64,000 nt of DNA from Rhodoferax sp. (GCF_028689305.1 NZ_JAQTWM010000002.1:19548-83547), one strand, 5' to 3'. Shown: positions 18,495 to 27,270, counted from the stretch's first letter. Program-made: numbers and translations. Notes: generated by a model not told the origin, from the letters alone.

Positions 18495-19567
18495 CATCCG
18501 AACAGCTGGAGCCGGATGCGCAGTGGATGCGCCTGGCCCTGACCGAGGCGCAGGCGGCGGACGCTGCAGGTGAAGTGCCGGTGGGGGCGGTTGTGGTGTT
18601 GCATGGGCGAGTGATTGCCACAGGCCGCAATGCGCCAATTTCCACCCATGACCCGTCGGCACATGCCGAAATGGTGGCCTTGCGAACGGCAGCCCAACAC
18701 CTGGGCAACTATCGACTGGACGACTGTGAGCTGTATGTGACGCTGGAGCCCTGCACCATGTGCGCTGGCGCCATGCTGCACGCGCGCTTGAAGCGGGTGG
18801 TGTATGGAGCAACCGACCCCAAAACCGGTGCTGCTGGTTCGGTGCTGGATGTGTTTGGCCTGACGCAACTCAATCACCAGACGCAAGTGCGCGGTGGGGT
18901 GATGGGCCAGGCCTGTGCCGAGTTGTTACAGAATTTTTTCAAGCGCCAGCGCAGGCAGCAGCGCCAAGAGAGAGCCCGGACCGGCATGGCGTTGCGTGAA
19001 GACGCGCTGCGCACCCCGGAGTCCCGGTTTGCAGATTTACCTGAGATCCCTGCCTTGTCCTGCTACGTCAATGATTTACCCAGTCTGACGGGGCTGCGGC
19101 TGCATTACCTGGATACAGGGGCGGCAGCATCGGCACAAGTCATCGTGTGCCTGCACGGGCCGCAGAGCTGGAGTTATGGCTGGCGCAGCTTGATGGCAGA
19201 ACACCGTGCCCAAGGACATCGGGTGGTCTGTCCGGACCTGATCGGATTTGGCAAAAGTGACAAACCTAAAAAAATGTCGGCGCACAGTCTGTCTTGGCAC
19301 GCGCAGATTTTGCTGGAATGGCTGGCCCACCTGGAGCTGCACCAGGTGATCTTCATGGTGTCTGACACCATGTTGGCACTGGCGCAGCAAGTCCAGGCAG
19401 CTGCACCGATGAGAGTCTCCCAGGTCATCGTAGCGCAGGCTGACCTGATGTCGGCCCAAGCGCTGGCCGCGCCGTTCCCGGATGCCGGGCACCGGGCTGC
19501 GCTACGCGCCTTTTCTTCCCTGAAAATCCAGTCTTTACCGCCCGAAGCAGAAACACCCATCGCATGA
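18491..19567 (+). CDS. tadA: tRNA adenosine(34) deaminase TadA fused to an alpha/beta-hydrolase-like domain
   Basis: Residues 1-165 are a complete TadA, which makes inosine 34 in tRNA-Arg(ACG): zinc ligand and catalytic pair His58-Ala-Glu60 and PCTMC with Cys88 and Cys91. After a basic linker (KRQRRQQRQERAR), residues about 190-358 look like an alpha/beta hydrolase of the haloalkane dehalogenase type: CLHGPQSWSYGWR (oxyanion region), CPDLIGFGKSDKP and HAQILLEWLAHLELHQVIF. The expected nucleophile elbow reads MVSDTMLAL without its glycines, and the domain ends early, so it is probably inactive. The GTG start overlaps the upstream stop, and the stop overlaps ldcA. E. coli TadA has no such tail. 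Confidence 0.88.
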   Translation: MTSEQLEPDAQWMRLALTEAQAADAAGEVPVGAVVVLHGRVIATGRNAPISTHDPSAHAEMVALRTAAQHLGNYRLDDCELYVTLEPCTMCAGAMLHARLKRVVYGATDPKTGAAGSVLDVFGLTQLNHQTQVRGGVMGQACAELLQNFFKRQRRQQRQERARTGMALREDALRTPESRFADLPEIPALSCYVNDLPSLTGLRLHYLDTGAAASAQVIVCLHGPQSWSYGWRSLMAEHRAQGHRVVCPDLIGFGKSDKPKKMSAHSLSWHAQILLEWLAHLELHQVIFMVSDTMLALAQQVQAAAPMRVSQVIVAQADLMSAQALAAPFPDAGHRAALRAFSSLKIQSLPPEAETPIA

Positions 19568-20565
19568 AAAAACACATCTACATCTACTCCCCTTCAGGCG
19601 CTGTGCGGGACAAAGCCGCTTTCAAACGAGGCATCGCCAGGCTGCAGTCCTTGGGGCATGACGTTGAAGTGGACGAGGCTGCGCTCGCGAGTTACCAGCG
19701 TTTTGCCGGGGATGATGCCACCCGGCTGGCCGCCATCCACCGTGCCGCAGACAGCGGCGCTGATGTGGCGCTGATCTCACGCGGTGGTTATGGCCTGACC
19801 CGGATCCTGCCGGAGATCCGCTACAAAAAAATTGCCAAGGCGATTGATCAGGGCATGCTGTTTGTCGGGATCAGTGATTTCACCGCGTTCCAGAATGCAG
19901 TGCTGGCCAAAACCGGTGCAGTCACCTGGGCGGGTCCGGCCCTGTGTGAAGGCTTTGGCGTAGGTGGTAATCCAGACAAGGCAGATGGACACAGTCACGG
20001 TGAAGCGCCTGTCCCCGATGACATCATGGAAGCCTGTTTTGATGATCTGCTGCGCGGGCAGGGCGAGGGCGCGGGCTGGCGGCAACTTAAGGAAAGTGCT
20101 GGAATTGCCATCCATTCAGGAGCATCAAGCCAACCAGATACGCCGATTAAGACCGCGTTTAGTGTGACAAACGCCACACTATGGGGTGGGAATCTGACGG
20201 TGTTGACGTCACTCCTGGGAACGCCGTACTTCCCGGAAATCAAAAGGGGTATTTTGTACCTGGAAGATGTGGCAGAACACCCTTACCGGATTGAACGGAT
20301 GCTGTCTCAACTGTTGCATGCAGGCGTTCTGGCACGACAGAAGGCGGTCCTATTGGGGCAATTCACCGAATACAGTCTGACTGCCCATGATCGTGGCTTC
20401 AAGATGGCGACCGTGGTGCAGTGGCTTCGTCAACAAATCAAGGCGCCGGTACTGACCAACTTGCCATATGGTCATGTCGCAACCAAAGTTTTGTTGCCCG
20501 TGGGAGCCCAAACCGATTTGAGTGTGGATGGGCGGGACGCCCTGATTGCCTGGGGTCATCTATGA
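19564..20565 (+). CDS. ldcA: LD-carboxypeptidase (S66 family)
   Basis: LdcA is a serine peptidase that trims the terminal D-Ala from recycled murein tetrapeptides in the cytoplasm. The 333-residue protein begins IYIYSPSGAVRD. It has the nucleophile motif GISDFTAFQ (Ser104), the conserved Glu in LYLEDVAEHPYRIERML, and a C-terminal His in PYGHVATKVLLPVG. These make up the S66 Ser-Glu-His triad. The MccF subgroup is similar but usually has a longer specificity loop. It overlaps the tadA fusion by 4 bp (ATGA), so the genes are coupled. Confidence 0.9.
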   Translation: MKKHIYIYSPSGAVRDKAAFKRGIARLQSLGHDVEVDEAALASYQRFAGDDATRLAAIHRAADSGADVALISRGGYGLTRILPEIRYKKIAKAIDQGMLFVGISDFTAFQNAVLAKTGAVTWAGPALCEGFGVGGNPDKADGHSHGEAPVPDDIMEACFDDLLRGQGEGAGWRQLKESAGIAIHSGASSQPDTPIKTAFSVTNATLWGGNLTVLTSLLGTPYFPEIKRGILYLEDVAEHPYRIERMLSQLLHAGVLARQKAVLLGQFTEYSLTAHDRGFKMATVVQWLRQQIKAPVLTNLPYGHVATKVLLPVGAQTDLSVDGRDALIAWGHL

Positions 20566-20618
20566 GTCTCTTGGGGATTCGCTAAACTCACCCCATTCAA
20601 TACGAGACAACTTCAAGA

Positions 20619-21530
20619 ATGGGCATCCAATCCACTGTTGTTTTTGCTGACCTTTATGGCAGCACCGGCGTGTTTGAGACCCTGGGCAACGCACGAGCGA
20701 CCGAGATGGTGACCCAGGTGACAGCGTGGGTTGCCCAAAAATTTGAAATGCACGGCGGCCGGGTGGTCAAATTTTTGGGGGATGGCGTGCTGGCCATCTT
20801 CAAAGACAGTCCGACTGCCATCGCGGCCGTGGTCGATCTGCAGCGCGCTTACCAGGCGCGCTTGGCAGTGATGCCAACCAGCGCCTATATGCCACTGCGC
20901 ATTGGTGTGGTACGTGGTGATGTCGAAATCGTGGACGATGATTGTTATGGCGACGCCGTCAACATTGCATCGCGTCTGAGCGAATTGACTGGACCGCATC
21001 AGATCTGGGTCAATGGCGAAGCCATAGAAGATGGGGTTCAGCCGTCAGCACGTTTCCGTTTTCTTGGACCGATCCATATTCGAGGCCGTATCGAACCTTG
21101 TGATGTTTATCAGGTCGAGTGGCAGGAAGACATCAGCTCCGAATTCTTCACCGTTCCTGCAGCACTGTCGCCAGCAACCGAAACGATGGAGGCCGATGTG
21201 CTTGGTGGGCAAATTGAACTGATCTGGCTGGAATCCAGAAAGACCTTCAAGGCATTCGAGATGCCGATTCACATCGGACGTACCCGCCAGGCTGATTTTG
21301 TCGTGAATGACGCACGTGTTTCCCGCACGCATGCCCGGGTGGAATGGCGCAATGGCAGCGTGATTCTGGTGGATATCAGCTCCTATGGCAGTTGGGTCAG
21401 GTTCTCGGGCGGTGGCGCCGATCTGGCGTTACGCCGCGAAGAATGTGTCTTGCACGGGCGAGGCGAGATCGCCTTGGGTGCTCCGTTCAGCGATCTCAGC
21501 GCTCCTGTGATTTCTTTCTCGGTTCTTTGA
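20619..21530 (+). CDS. Class III nucleotide cyclase with C-terminal FHA domain
   Basis: The 303-residue protein has no membrane segment. Residues 1-170 are a class III cyclase domain: metal-binding Asp11 (VVFADLYGST) and Asp55 (KFLGDGVLAIF), substrate Lys51, and YGDAVNIASRLSE with the transition-state Asn and Arg. It therefore looks active, probably making cAMP. Residues about 205-290 form an FHA domain (IHIGRTRQADFVVNDARVSR, then THARVEWRNGSV), which binds phosphothreonine. No kinase is nearby; a PP2C phosphatase lies at 52.8 kb. It is the last plus-strand gene before the dif-like site. Confidence 0.88.
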   Translation: MGIQSTVVFADLYGSTGVFETLGNARATEMVTQVTAWVAQKFEMHGGRVVKFLGDGVLAIFKDSPTAIAAVVDLQRAYQARLAVMPTSAYMPLRIGVVRGDVEIVDDDCYGDAVNIASRLSELTGPHQIWVNGEAIEDGVQPSARFRFLGPIHIRGRIEPCDVYQVEWQEDISSEFFTVPAALSPATETMEADVLGGQIELIWLESRKTFKAFEMPIHIGRTRQADFVVNDARVSRTHARVEWRNGSVILVDISSYGSWVRFSGGGADLALRREECVLHGRGEIALGAPFSDLSAPVISFSVL

Positions 21531-21548
21531 TTTCTGTGCCGATACTAT

Positions 21549-21576
21549 AGTTAACATAATATACATCGTATCTACT
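21549..21576 (-). other. dif: Candidate dif site (XerC/XerD recombination, chromosome dimer resolution)
   Basis: On the minus strand the 28-bp site has a left arm AGTAGATACGA, centre TGTATA and right arm TTATGTTAACT. The centre equals that of E. coli and neisserial dif as I remember them, and the XerD arm matches at 10 of 11 bases. The XerC arm is poor (4 of 11 against E. coli, 5 of 11 against Neisseria). The site lies in a 149-bp gap where the main coding strand flips from plus to minus, as expected at a replication terminus. The rest of the gap is AT-rich on the left and has no recognisable gene. Confidence 0.7.
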
Positions 21577-21679
21577 AAAATAGAACCGGGAGAAAGTCAG
21601 ATAAGCCGCGCCAAAGCCGCATGCTGCTTGCCTCGTGGCTCAAAATCATGCGCCGCCGTTGTATCAGTCCGCAGGCGCT

Positions 21680-22360
21680 TTACCAACTTCCTTTGGGCTG
21701 ACGGCCCCGGACAAAGGCTGAAATGATGCCGGCGGACTCGGTACGGTTGCCGCGATTGGCAAAATCCAGTGCGCTCAGGCCTTGCACGTTTTTGAGCATC
21801 GGGTCGGCACCTGCCTCCAGCAACGCCTTGACCGCGGATGGTGTGCCGTAATGCGCTGCCATCATCAGCGGCGTGGTGCCGTTGGGTGACGCGGCATCGA
21901 TGTAGGCGTTTTCCTCCAGCAGCAGATTCATGATCTCCAGGTGTCCCTTGGTGGCGGCGTAATGCAGCGGGGTCCAGCCAGTTTTATTGACGTCGGCATT
22001 TTTTTGAATCAACAGCTGGCACAGTGCCAGATCACCATGTAAGGCGGCCAACATCAGGGGGCTTTCATCGGCACTGTTACGGACTTCAACCGTGGTTTTG
22101 GGCCACCTGGCAAGGACCTCGGCAACTTTCATGGACTGAAGCTTGGTGGCCAGCATCAAGCCGTGCAGGCCGCTCGGGTCGAGCGTATTCGGGTCAAATC
22201 CTCGTTGCAACAAGGCACTCACCTGGCCACCGTCATCTTGTTGAATGGCGCGGAAGAAGTCCTCGTAAGAGCCTGCGTGAGCAATTGAAAAACTTGTAAA
22301 AACAATAAGATAAATACTTTTCTTAAAGTAATTTGTGATGATTTGAAACCACTGAATCAT
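21680..22360 (-). CDS. Ankyrin-repeat protein, exported
   Basis: The 226-residue protein has a signal peptide (SIYLIVFTSFSIAHA, cleavage about residue 29). It then has four to five ankyrin repeats, for example TGWTPLHYAATKGHLEIMNL and GTTPLMMAAHYGTPSAVKAL, followed by DPMLKNVQGLSALDFANRGN. Ankyrin repeats bind proteins; the partner is unknown. It is the last gene of the minus-strand mltG-tmk-holB-pilZ-tatD operon and overlaps the tatD stop by 4 bp. In related genomes an ankyrin protein sits at the same place, so the position seems conserved. Confidence 0.88.
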   Translation of the reverse strand: MIQWFQIITNYFKKSIYLIVFTSFSIAHAGSYEDFFRAIQQDDGGQVSALLQRGFDPNTLDPSGLHGLMLATKLQSMKVAEVLARWPKTTVEVRNSADESPLMLAALHGDLALCQLLIQKNADVNKTGWTPLHYAATKGHLEIMNLLLEENAYIDAASPNGTTPLMMAAHYGTPSAVKALLEAGADPMLKNVQGLSALDFANRGNRTESAGIISAFVRGRQPKGSW

Positions 22361-23154
22361 GAGCGCTCAACCTCTTTGAACAGGGTGTCGAAATTACGGC
22401 TGGTGATGCGTGCGATCTCTTCCACGGACAGTTCCCGCAGCTGGGCCAATTGGGCCGCCACCCACGGTACATAAGAGGGATTGTTGGTTTTGCCGCGGTA
22501 CGGCACCGGAGCCAAGTAGGGGCTGTCGGTTTCGATCAACAAGCGATCCAGCGGCACCATGGTGGCCACATCACGGATGGCTTGCGCACTTTTGAAGGTC
22601 AAAATACCCGAAAACGAGATGTAAAACCCCAGATCAAGGGCGGCCAGCGCCACTTCAAGGTCTTCGGTGAAACAGTGGAAGACCCCGCCGGCACTGTCGC
22701 CGCAACCCGTTTCGCCCTCCTCCCGCAGGATTTGCAGCGTATCAGCTGCCGCTTGACGGGTGTGGATCACCAGTGGTTTGCCCAGCTGGCGGGCGGCCCG
22801 GATGTGGGTGCGAAAACGTTCACGCTGCCAGTGCATGTCGGCCACACTGCGGCCATTGAGCCGGTAATAGTCCAGGCCGGTTTCGCCAATCCCTACCACC
22901 CGCGGCAAGCTGCCCAGCTTGAGCAGCTCTGCCAAAGTCGGCTCCTGAACACCTTCGCTGTCCGGATGGACCCCGACGGTGGCCCACAGATTCTCATGGG
23001 CCAGCGCCAGCTGGTGCACGGCGCCAAATTCTTCCAGCGTGGTGCTGATGCACAACGCCCGCCCGACACGGGCCGCCTGCATGGCATCCAGGATGGTGGG
23101 CAAATCCGAAATCAGTTCCGGGAAATTCAGGTGGCAGTGTGAATCAGTGAACAT
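22357..23154 (-). CDS. TatD-family metal-dependent hydrolase
   Basis: This 265-residue TIM-barrel protein is a TatD/YcfH-type deoxyribonuclease or related metal hydrolase. Metal ligands are visible in FTDSHCHLNF (His-x-His), GIGETGLDYYR (Glu), PLVIHTRQA (His), GVFHCFTED (His) and LIETDSPYLAPVPYRGK (Asp). TatD proteins have 3'-5' exonuclease activity, and the YcfH branch is linked to D-aminoacyl-tRNA or DNA repair roles without firm proof. It follows pilZ by 18 bp in the tmk-holB operon, which is the YcfH context. Confidence 0.92.
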   Translation of the reverse strand: MFTDSHCHLNFPELISDLPTILDAMQAARVGRALCISTTLEEFGAVHQLALAHENLWATVGVHPDSEGVQEPTLAELLKLGSLPRVVGIGETGLDYYRLNGRSVADMHWQRERFRTHIRAARQLGKPLVIHTRQAAADTLQILREEGETGCGDSAGGVFHCFTEDLEVALAALDLGFYISFSGILTFKSAQAIRDVATMVPLDRLLIETDSPYLAPVPYRGKTNNPSYVPWVAAQLAQLRELSVEEIARITSRNFDTLFKEVERS

Positions 23155-23172
23155 GGATCAAGCCGGTCCCGG

Positions 23173-23559
23173 TCAAATCGTCTGGGTGGCCCGGTCCGAG
23201 GCCAGATGTGAGCCCAGGATGTCTTCGATCTTGAGCTTGAGCGCCTGGGATTTTTCGTCCCTGGGGAACTGGATACCCACCCCCTGGGTGCGGTTGCCCA
23301 TGGCTTTGGCAGGGGTCACCCAGGCCACCTTGCCGGCCACCGGGTAACGTTGTGGGTCATCGGGCAGGGAAATCAGCACGTAAACCGATTCACCCAGGCT
23401 GTATTCGCGGGTGGTCGGGATGAACAGGCCACCATCGGCAAAAATCGGGATGTAGGCGGCGTACAGGGCCGACTTTTCCTTGATGGCCAGCTGGATCACG
23501 CTGGGGCGCGGAACCCCTGCTGCCGCGCCACTTTCATGTGGGTGTTTGGGCTTGTTCAT
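23173..23559 (-). CDS. PilZ-domain protein (type IV pilus assembly PilZ type)
   Basis: The 128-residue protein is a single PilZ domain of the pilus-assembly type: LIKEKSALYAAY-like strand (QLAIKEKSALYAAYIPIF), GGLFIPT, GESVYVLISLPDD, VAGKVAWVTP and QGVGIQF. The c-di-GMP-binding RxxxR motif of canonical PilZ proteins is absent, as in P. aeruginosa PilZ. That protein works through FimX and PilB in pilus biogenesis. It overlaps holB by 4 bp. The holB-pilZ pairing is the same as in Pseudomonas and Xanthomonas. Confidence 0.9.
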   Translation of the reverse strand: MNKPKHPHESGAAAGVPRPSVIQLAIKEKSALYAAYIPIFADGGLFIPTTREYSLGESVYVLISLPDDPQRYPVAGKVAWVTPAKAMGNRTQGVGIQFPRDEKSQALKLKIEDILGSHLASDRATQTI

Positions 23560-24551
23560 GGCCGTGAGTTTAGGGCTTGTTGCGCCTGGCTGACCAAGGC
23601 CTCCTGCATCAGCCCGACGTTGAACGGGTGCTCCACTGTGCGCATGGTGTCGCTCAGTGCCTTGGCCCAGCTGGTCAGGCTTTGCCAGCTGCCACCTTGC
23701 GGCAAATCACCAGCCTCAAAAAACCGTGGTGCGGCGCCGGTCTTGACGGCCAGCAGATCATGGCAGAGCTTGTGCAGGGCATCGACGGTTTGGGCTGGCG
23801 TCCAGTCTTTGAACACACTCACATCGCCACGCTGCACGGCTTTGGGCAACAGGCGCCACAAATCGCTGATCGGTGCAAATTGCAAGGCATTGGCGGGTCG
23901 GCCCCCGGCGGCGCGCAACATCACCGTGGCCTGGGCAGCGGGCACGCCCTGTGACTGTAACCACTGCATGGCGCTGTTTTGATCAGGCCAGATCATGGTG
24001 TGGCCCAGGCAGCGGCTGCGAATGGTGGGCAGCAACAGGTGGGCAGCCTCGGTGGCCAGCACAAATTTCACGTCGCCAGCCGGTTCTTCCAGGGTTTTGA
24101 GCAAGGCGTTGGCGGTAAACACATTCATGCGCTCGGCAGGAAACACCAGCACCACCTTGCCCCGGCCGCGGGCGCTGGTGCGCTGGGCGAATTCCACGGT
24201 ATCACGCATGGCCTCGACCCGGATTTCCTTGCTGATCTTGCGCTTTTTGCTGTCGATCTCAGACTGGGCCTTTTCGCTCAATGGCCAGCCCAGATCCACC
24301 AACGCCGATTCGGGCATCAGCACACACAGGTCGGCGTGGGCGTGCACGTCAATGGCGTGGCAGCTGCCGCAATGGCCACAGGCGCCCTGCGGCGTGGGCT
24401 GGTCGCATAACCAGGCACGGGCCAGGGCCAAGGCCAGCGCATATTGACCCAGCCCGGAAGGGCCGGCCAGCAGCCAGGCGTGGCCGCGTTGCGCCAGCAG
24501 GGTCTGCGCCTGCGCCGCCAGCCAGGGGGCCAGTGGGGTGGAGGCCGTCAT
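23556..24551 (-). CDS. holB: DNA polymerase III subunit delta'
   Basis: HolB is the delta' part of the clamp loader. The 331-residue AAA+ protein has [20 protein letters not shown] in the Walker A place, where the Lys is replaced, as usual for delta' which does not hydrolyse ATP. The zinc-binding Cys set is GACGHCGSC. Sensor 1 is [18 protein letters not shown], followed by LPTIRSRC with the SRC arginine finger. The C-terminal collar domain is present. It overlaps tmk at one end and pilZ at the other by 4 bp each, so the operon is tightly coupled. Confidence 0.94.
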   Translation of the reverse strand: MTASTPLAPWLAAQAQTLLAQRGHAWLLAGPSGLGQYALALALARAWLCDQPTPQGACGHCGSCHAIDVHAHADLCVLMPESALVDLGWPLSEKAQSEIDSKKRKISKEIRVEAMRDTVEFAQRTSARGRGKVVLVFPAERMNVFTANALLKTLEEPAGDVKFVLATEAAHLLLPTIRSRCLGHTMIWPDQNSAMQWLQSQGVPAAQATVMLRAAGGRPANALQFAPISDLWRLLPKAVQRGDVSVFKDWTPAQTVDALHKLCHDLLAVKTGAAPRFFEAGDLPQGGSWQSLTSWAKALSDTMRTVEHPFNVGLMQEALVSQAQQALNSRP

Positions 24552-25216
24552 GTCAACCAGCCCTTCTGCCGCACGGCCCGCAGCACTTCCAGCCAGACCG
24601 TTTCACGCGAATTGGCGGCAGCAATGCGGGCAAATCGCTGCGGGTCGGTCTGCAGGCGCTGTAAATACCCCTCACTGACACGGCTGAAAAAGGCTGCTGG
24701 CTGGGCCTCGAATTTGTCAGGCACCCGCACACCCGCCAGACGCCGGGCGGCAATATCGGGCGCCAATTCAAACCAGATGGTCAGGTCGGGTTGACGAACA
24801 AAATAACCCTCCAGCCCACGTTTTGACTGCACAAGTTGCTCTAGAAAAGATAGCGTATGGAGATCGAATCCGCGCCCGCCGCCCTGGTAGGCAAAGGTGG
24901 CGTCGGTGAACCGGTCACACAGCACCACATCGCCACGGGCCAGCGCTGGCTCGATCAGTTGCTGCAAGTGGTCGCGCCGGGCGGCGAACACCAGCAGGGC
25001 TTCGGTCATGGCATCCATGGTGTCGTTGAGCACCAGGGCACGCAATTTCTCGGCCAGAGGTGTGCCACCTGGCTCGCGGGTCAGGGTGACCGCCCTGCCC
25101 TGCGCTTCAAAAGCGCGCGCCAGAGCGTCGATATGGGTTGATTTGCCGGCACCGTCGATGCCTTCAAAACTGATGAAAAGTCCCGGAGTGGCCATGGCGG
25201 ACAGAGGCAGGTTCAT
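24548..25216 (-). CDS. tmk: Thymidylate kinase
   Basis: Tmk phosphorylates dTMP to dTDP. The 222-residue protein has the P-loop [11 protein letters not shown], the DR motif region [18 protein letters not shown], and [10 protein letters not shown]. After [13 protein letters not shown] comes [19 protein letters not shown], about five to seven residues longer than usual, and this is where a copy of the dispersed repeat lies (24797-24860). ATG 25216 overlaps the mltG stop. ATG 25195 (MATPGLF) is an alternative but has no ribosome site. The gene is coupled to holB downstream. Confidence 0.94.
   Translation of the reverse strand: MNLPLSAMATPGLFISFEGIDGAGKSTHIDALARAFEAQGRAVTLTREPGGTPLAEKLRALVLNDTMDAMTEALLVFAARRDHLQQLIEPALARGDVVLCDRFTDATFAYQGGGRGFDLHTLSFLEQLVQSKRGLEGYFVRQPDLTIWFELAPDIAARRLAGVRVPDKFEAQPAAFFSRVSEGYLQRLQTDPQRFARIAAANSRETVWLEVLRAVRQKGWLT
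24797..24860 (-). repeat. Dispersed ~65-bp repeat, diverged copy inside tmk
   Basis: On the minus strand the copy reads from ATACGCTATCTTTTCTAGAG to the core ACGTGGGCTGGAGGGTTATT. It runs with tmk and keeps the frame. The core has two or three changes against the best copies, so it is an older or constrained copy. Confidence 0.65.
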
Positions 25217-26214
25217 GGCCTGCGCTGGTATTTGTTGACAGCACGATTGTGCGCCGTCAAGTCGTTGCTGAATTCACTGCTGCCGTCCCCTCGTGCCACA
25301 AAATACAGCGCCTGGCTGGACGCTGGCTGGGCGGCGGCCATCAGGGCCGCCTTGCCTGGCATGGCAATGGGCGTTGGTGGCAGGCCAACGCGGGTATAGG
25401 TATTCCATGGGGTGTCGGCCTGCAAGTCACTGCGGCGCAAATTGCCGTCAAAACGTTCACCCATGCCGTAAATCACGGTTGGGTCGGTCTGCAGCAGCAT
25501 GCCCAGGCGCAAGCGGTTGGTAAATACCGCGGCAATCATGGGCCGGTCACTGGCGCGGCCCGTTTCCTTTTCGATGATGCTGGCCAGCGTCAGCAGTTGC
25601 TCCGGGGTTTTCAGCGGCGTGTTGTTCTGGCGCATCTGCCAGGCCGCCTCCAGATGCCGGTCCATCGCGCGCAATGCCCGTGCCAGCACCGCCAAGTCGC
25701 TGCTGCCTTTGGCGTAGGTGTAGGTGTCGGGGTAAAAATGCCCCTCGGGCGGGACCCCTGGCCGCCCCAGCTTTTGCATGATCAAATCGGGCTCCAGCCC
25801 GCGTGTATCGGACTTGAGCTGCTCTGCTTTTGAGAGTGTTTCAAGAAACTGCCGAAAGGTCAGCCCCTCCACCAGCGTGACGGCGCGCAAGGCTTCTTCA
25901 CCACGAACCAGTTTGGCCAGCAGGCGCTGCGGCGTGACCTCCCCCTCAAGCTCGTAACTGCCCGCCTTGATCTGGCGGGCCTGGCCAGACAGGCGAAACC
26001 ACCAGTACAGCAGCTGGGGCGAGGTTTGGACGCCAGCATCCACCACACTCTGGGCAATGCCCCGCACCGGGGTGCCGGGTTCAATCGACAGGTCGACCAC
26101 CGGTGTGGCCAAGGACAGGCGCTGATGGACCCACCACCAGCCCGAACCCGCCAGCCCCACTGCCACCACCATCAATAAACCGATCAATCGCCGCACAACC
26201 CTGTTGCCTTCCAC
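25213..26214 (-). CDS. mltG: Endolytic murein transglycosylase MltG
   Basis: MltG (YceG) cleaves nascent peptidoglycan strands at the inner membrane and sets glycan length. The 333-residue protein has one N-terminal membrane segment ([19 protein letters not shown]), a LysM-like part ([12 protein letters not shown]) and the YceG catalytic core with [19 protein letters not shown] (catalytic Glu), then [20 protein letters not shown] and [20 protein letters not shown]. It starts with GTG at 26214. It heads the minus-strand operon mltG-tmk-holB and is divergent from ygfZ with 29 bp between. Confidence 0.94.
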   Translation of the reverse strand: MEGNRVVRRLIGLLMVVAVGLAGSGWWWVHQRLSLATPVVDLSIEPGTPVRGIAQSVVDAGVQTSPQLLYWWFRLSGQARQIKAGSYELEGEVTPQRLLAKLVRGEEALRAVTLVEGLTFRQFLETLSKAEQLKSDTRGLEPDLIMQKLGRPGVPPEGHFYPDTYTYAKGSSDLAVLARALRAMDRHLEAAWQMRQNNTPLKTPEQLLTLASIIEKETGRASDRPMIAAVFTNRLRLGMLLQTDPTVIYGMGERFDGNLRRSDLQADTPWNTYTRVGLPPTPIAMPGKAALMAAAQPASSQALYFVARGDGSSEFSNDLTAHNRAVNKYQRRP

Positions 26215-26243
26215 AAAATCAACCGCGCATCATAATCGGCGCC

Positions 26244-27173
26244 ATGCAAAACCAACTCAACGGCGTCGCCCCGCTGACACATTTAGGGCTGATTCGTGCA
26301 CAGGGCGAGGAAGCCGCCAAATTTCTGCACAGCCAATTCACCAACGATTTTGTGCTGCTGGGCCAGACTGAAGCCCGGCTGGCGGGCTTTTGTACCGCCA
26401 AAGGCCGACTGCAAGCCAGTTTCATCGGCTTCAAGCGCAGCCCCACCGATCTCCTGCTGGTCTGCAGCCGTGACATCCTGGCGGCCACACTCAAGCGTCT
26501 GTCGATGTTTGTCATGCGTGCCAAGGTCAAACTGAGTGATGCCAGCAGCGACTTTGCCGTGTATGGCTTGGTCGGGTCAGCGGCCATGGATGCTTTCAAA
26601 AAAGGAGCTATCCAGGTCCATTCGACGTGGGCTAAGGCCGATTTTGATGATATCAGCCTGATCCAGCTGTATCCGGCAGATGAGGTGCCCCGGGCGCTCT
26701 GGGTGGCACCGCTGAACAGCGTGCTACCAGCGGGTGATGTCTTGCCGCCAGCGTTGTGGGACTGGAGCGAGGTGCGTAGCGGCATTGCCACCGTGACCCA
26801 GCCCATCGTCGAAGCCTTTGTCCCCCAAATGCTCAATTACGAGTCGGTCGGTGGTGTGAATTTCAAAAAAGGTTGTTATCCGGGGCAGGAAGTGGTGGCG
26901 CGCAGCCAGTTTCGCGGCACACTGAAGCGGCGTGCCTACTTGGCGCACGCGGAACTTGCGCTGACCGCGGGCGACGAGCTGTTTTTGCCTGCTGACGAGG
27001 GGCAGCCCTGTGGTCTCGTGGCTCAAGCTGCACCGGCCCCAGACGGCGGCTTTGATGCCATTGTGTCGATCCAGATCAGCGCTTTTGAGACCGGTGGTGT
27101 CCGTGTGGGACAGGTAGCGGGGCCCCAGCTGGCGCTGTCACCCGTACCCTACCCTTTGCTGGCGGATATTTGA
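26244..27173 (+). CDS. ygfZ: Folate-binding protein YgfZ
   Basis: YgfZ is a tetrahydrofolate-binding protein that supports iron-sulfur cluster enzymes such as MiaB. The 309-residue protein has the GcvT-like fold and the diagnostic motif KGCYPGQEVVARSQFRG with its conserved Cys. ATG 26244 (MQNQLNGVAPL) is where the family begins; longer upstream frames overlap mltG. Residues about 116-137 (DAFKKGAIQVHSTWAKADFD) are encoded by a repeat copy at 26588-26653. It is divergent from mltG, a common pairing. Confidence 0.92.
   Translation: MQNQLNGVAPLTHLGLIRAQGEEAAKFLHSQFTNDFVLLGQTEARLAGFCTAKGRLQASFIGFKRSPTDLLLVCSRDILAATLKRLSMFVMRAKVKLSDASSDFAVYGLVGSAAMDAFKKGAIQVHSTWAKADFDDISLIQLYPADEVPRALWVAPLNSVLPAGDVLPPALWDWSEVRSGIATVTQPIVEAFVPQMLNYESVGGVNFKKGCYPGQEVVARSQFRGTLKRRAYLAHAELALTAGDELFLPADEGQPCGLVAQAAPAPDGGFDAIVSIQISAFETGGVRVGQVAGPQLALSPVPYPLLADI
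26588..26653 (+). repeat. Dispersed ~65-bp repeat, copy inside ygfZ
   Basis: The copy begins GGATGCTTTCAAAAAAGG with AGCTATCC following, and reaches the core ACGTGGGCTAAGGCCGATTT before an AT-rich end. It runs with the gene and keeps its frame. The left end is the best match to the fragment in guaA. Confidence 0.75.
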
Positions 27174-27240
27174 GCCGCCCAGGCATGGTGGCCCCTGGTG
27201 GACGAGGCCAGGCCCTCAGGCTGCGGGTTGTTTGGATATT

Positions 27241-27270
27241 TTGATCCCTGTCAAATAAGACAAGCATAAT
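27241..27270 (+). promoter_or_regulatory. Candidate sigma-70 promoter for the diguanylate cyclase
   Basis: TTGATC (27241-27246) and CATAAT (27265-27270) are spaced 18 bp apart, about 80 bp before the ATG. They lie in a 177-bp gap after ygfZ that otherwise holds only a GC-rich stretch. Confidence 0.5.
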
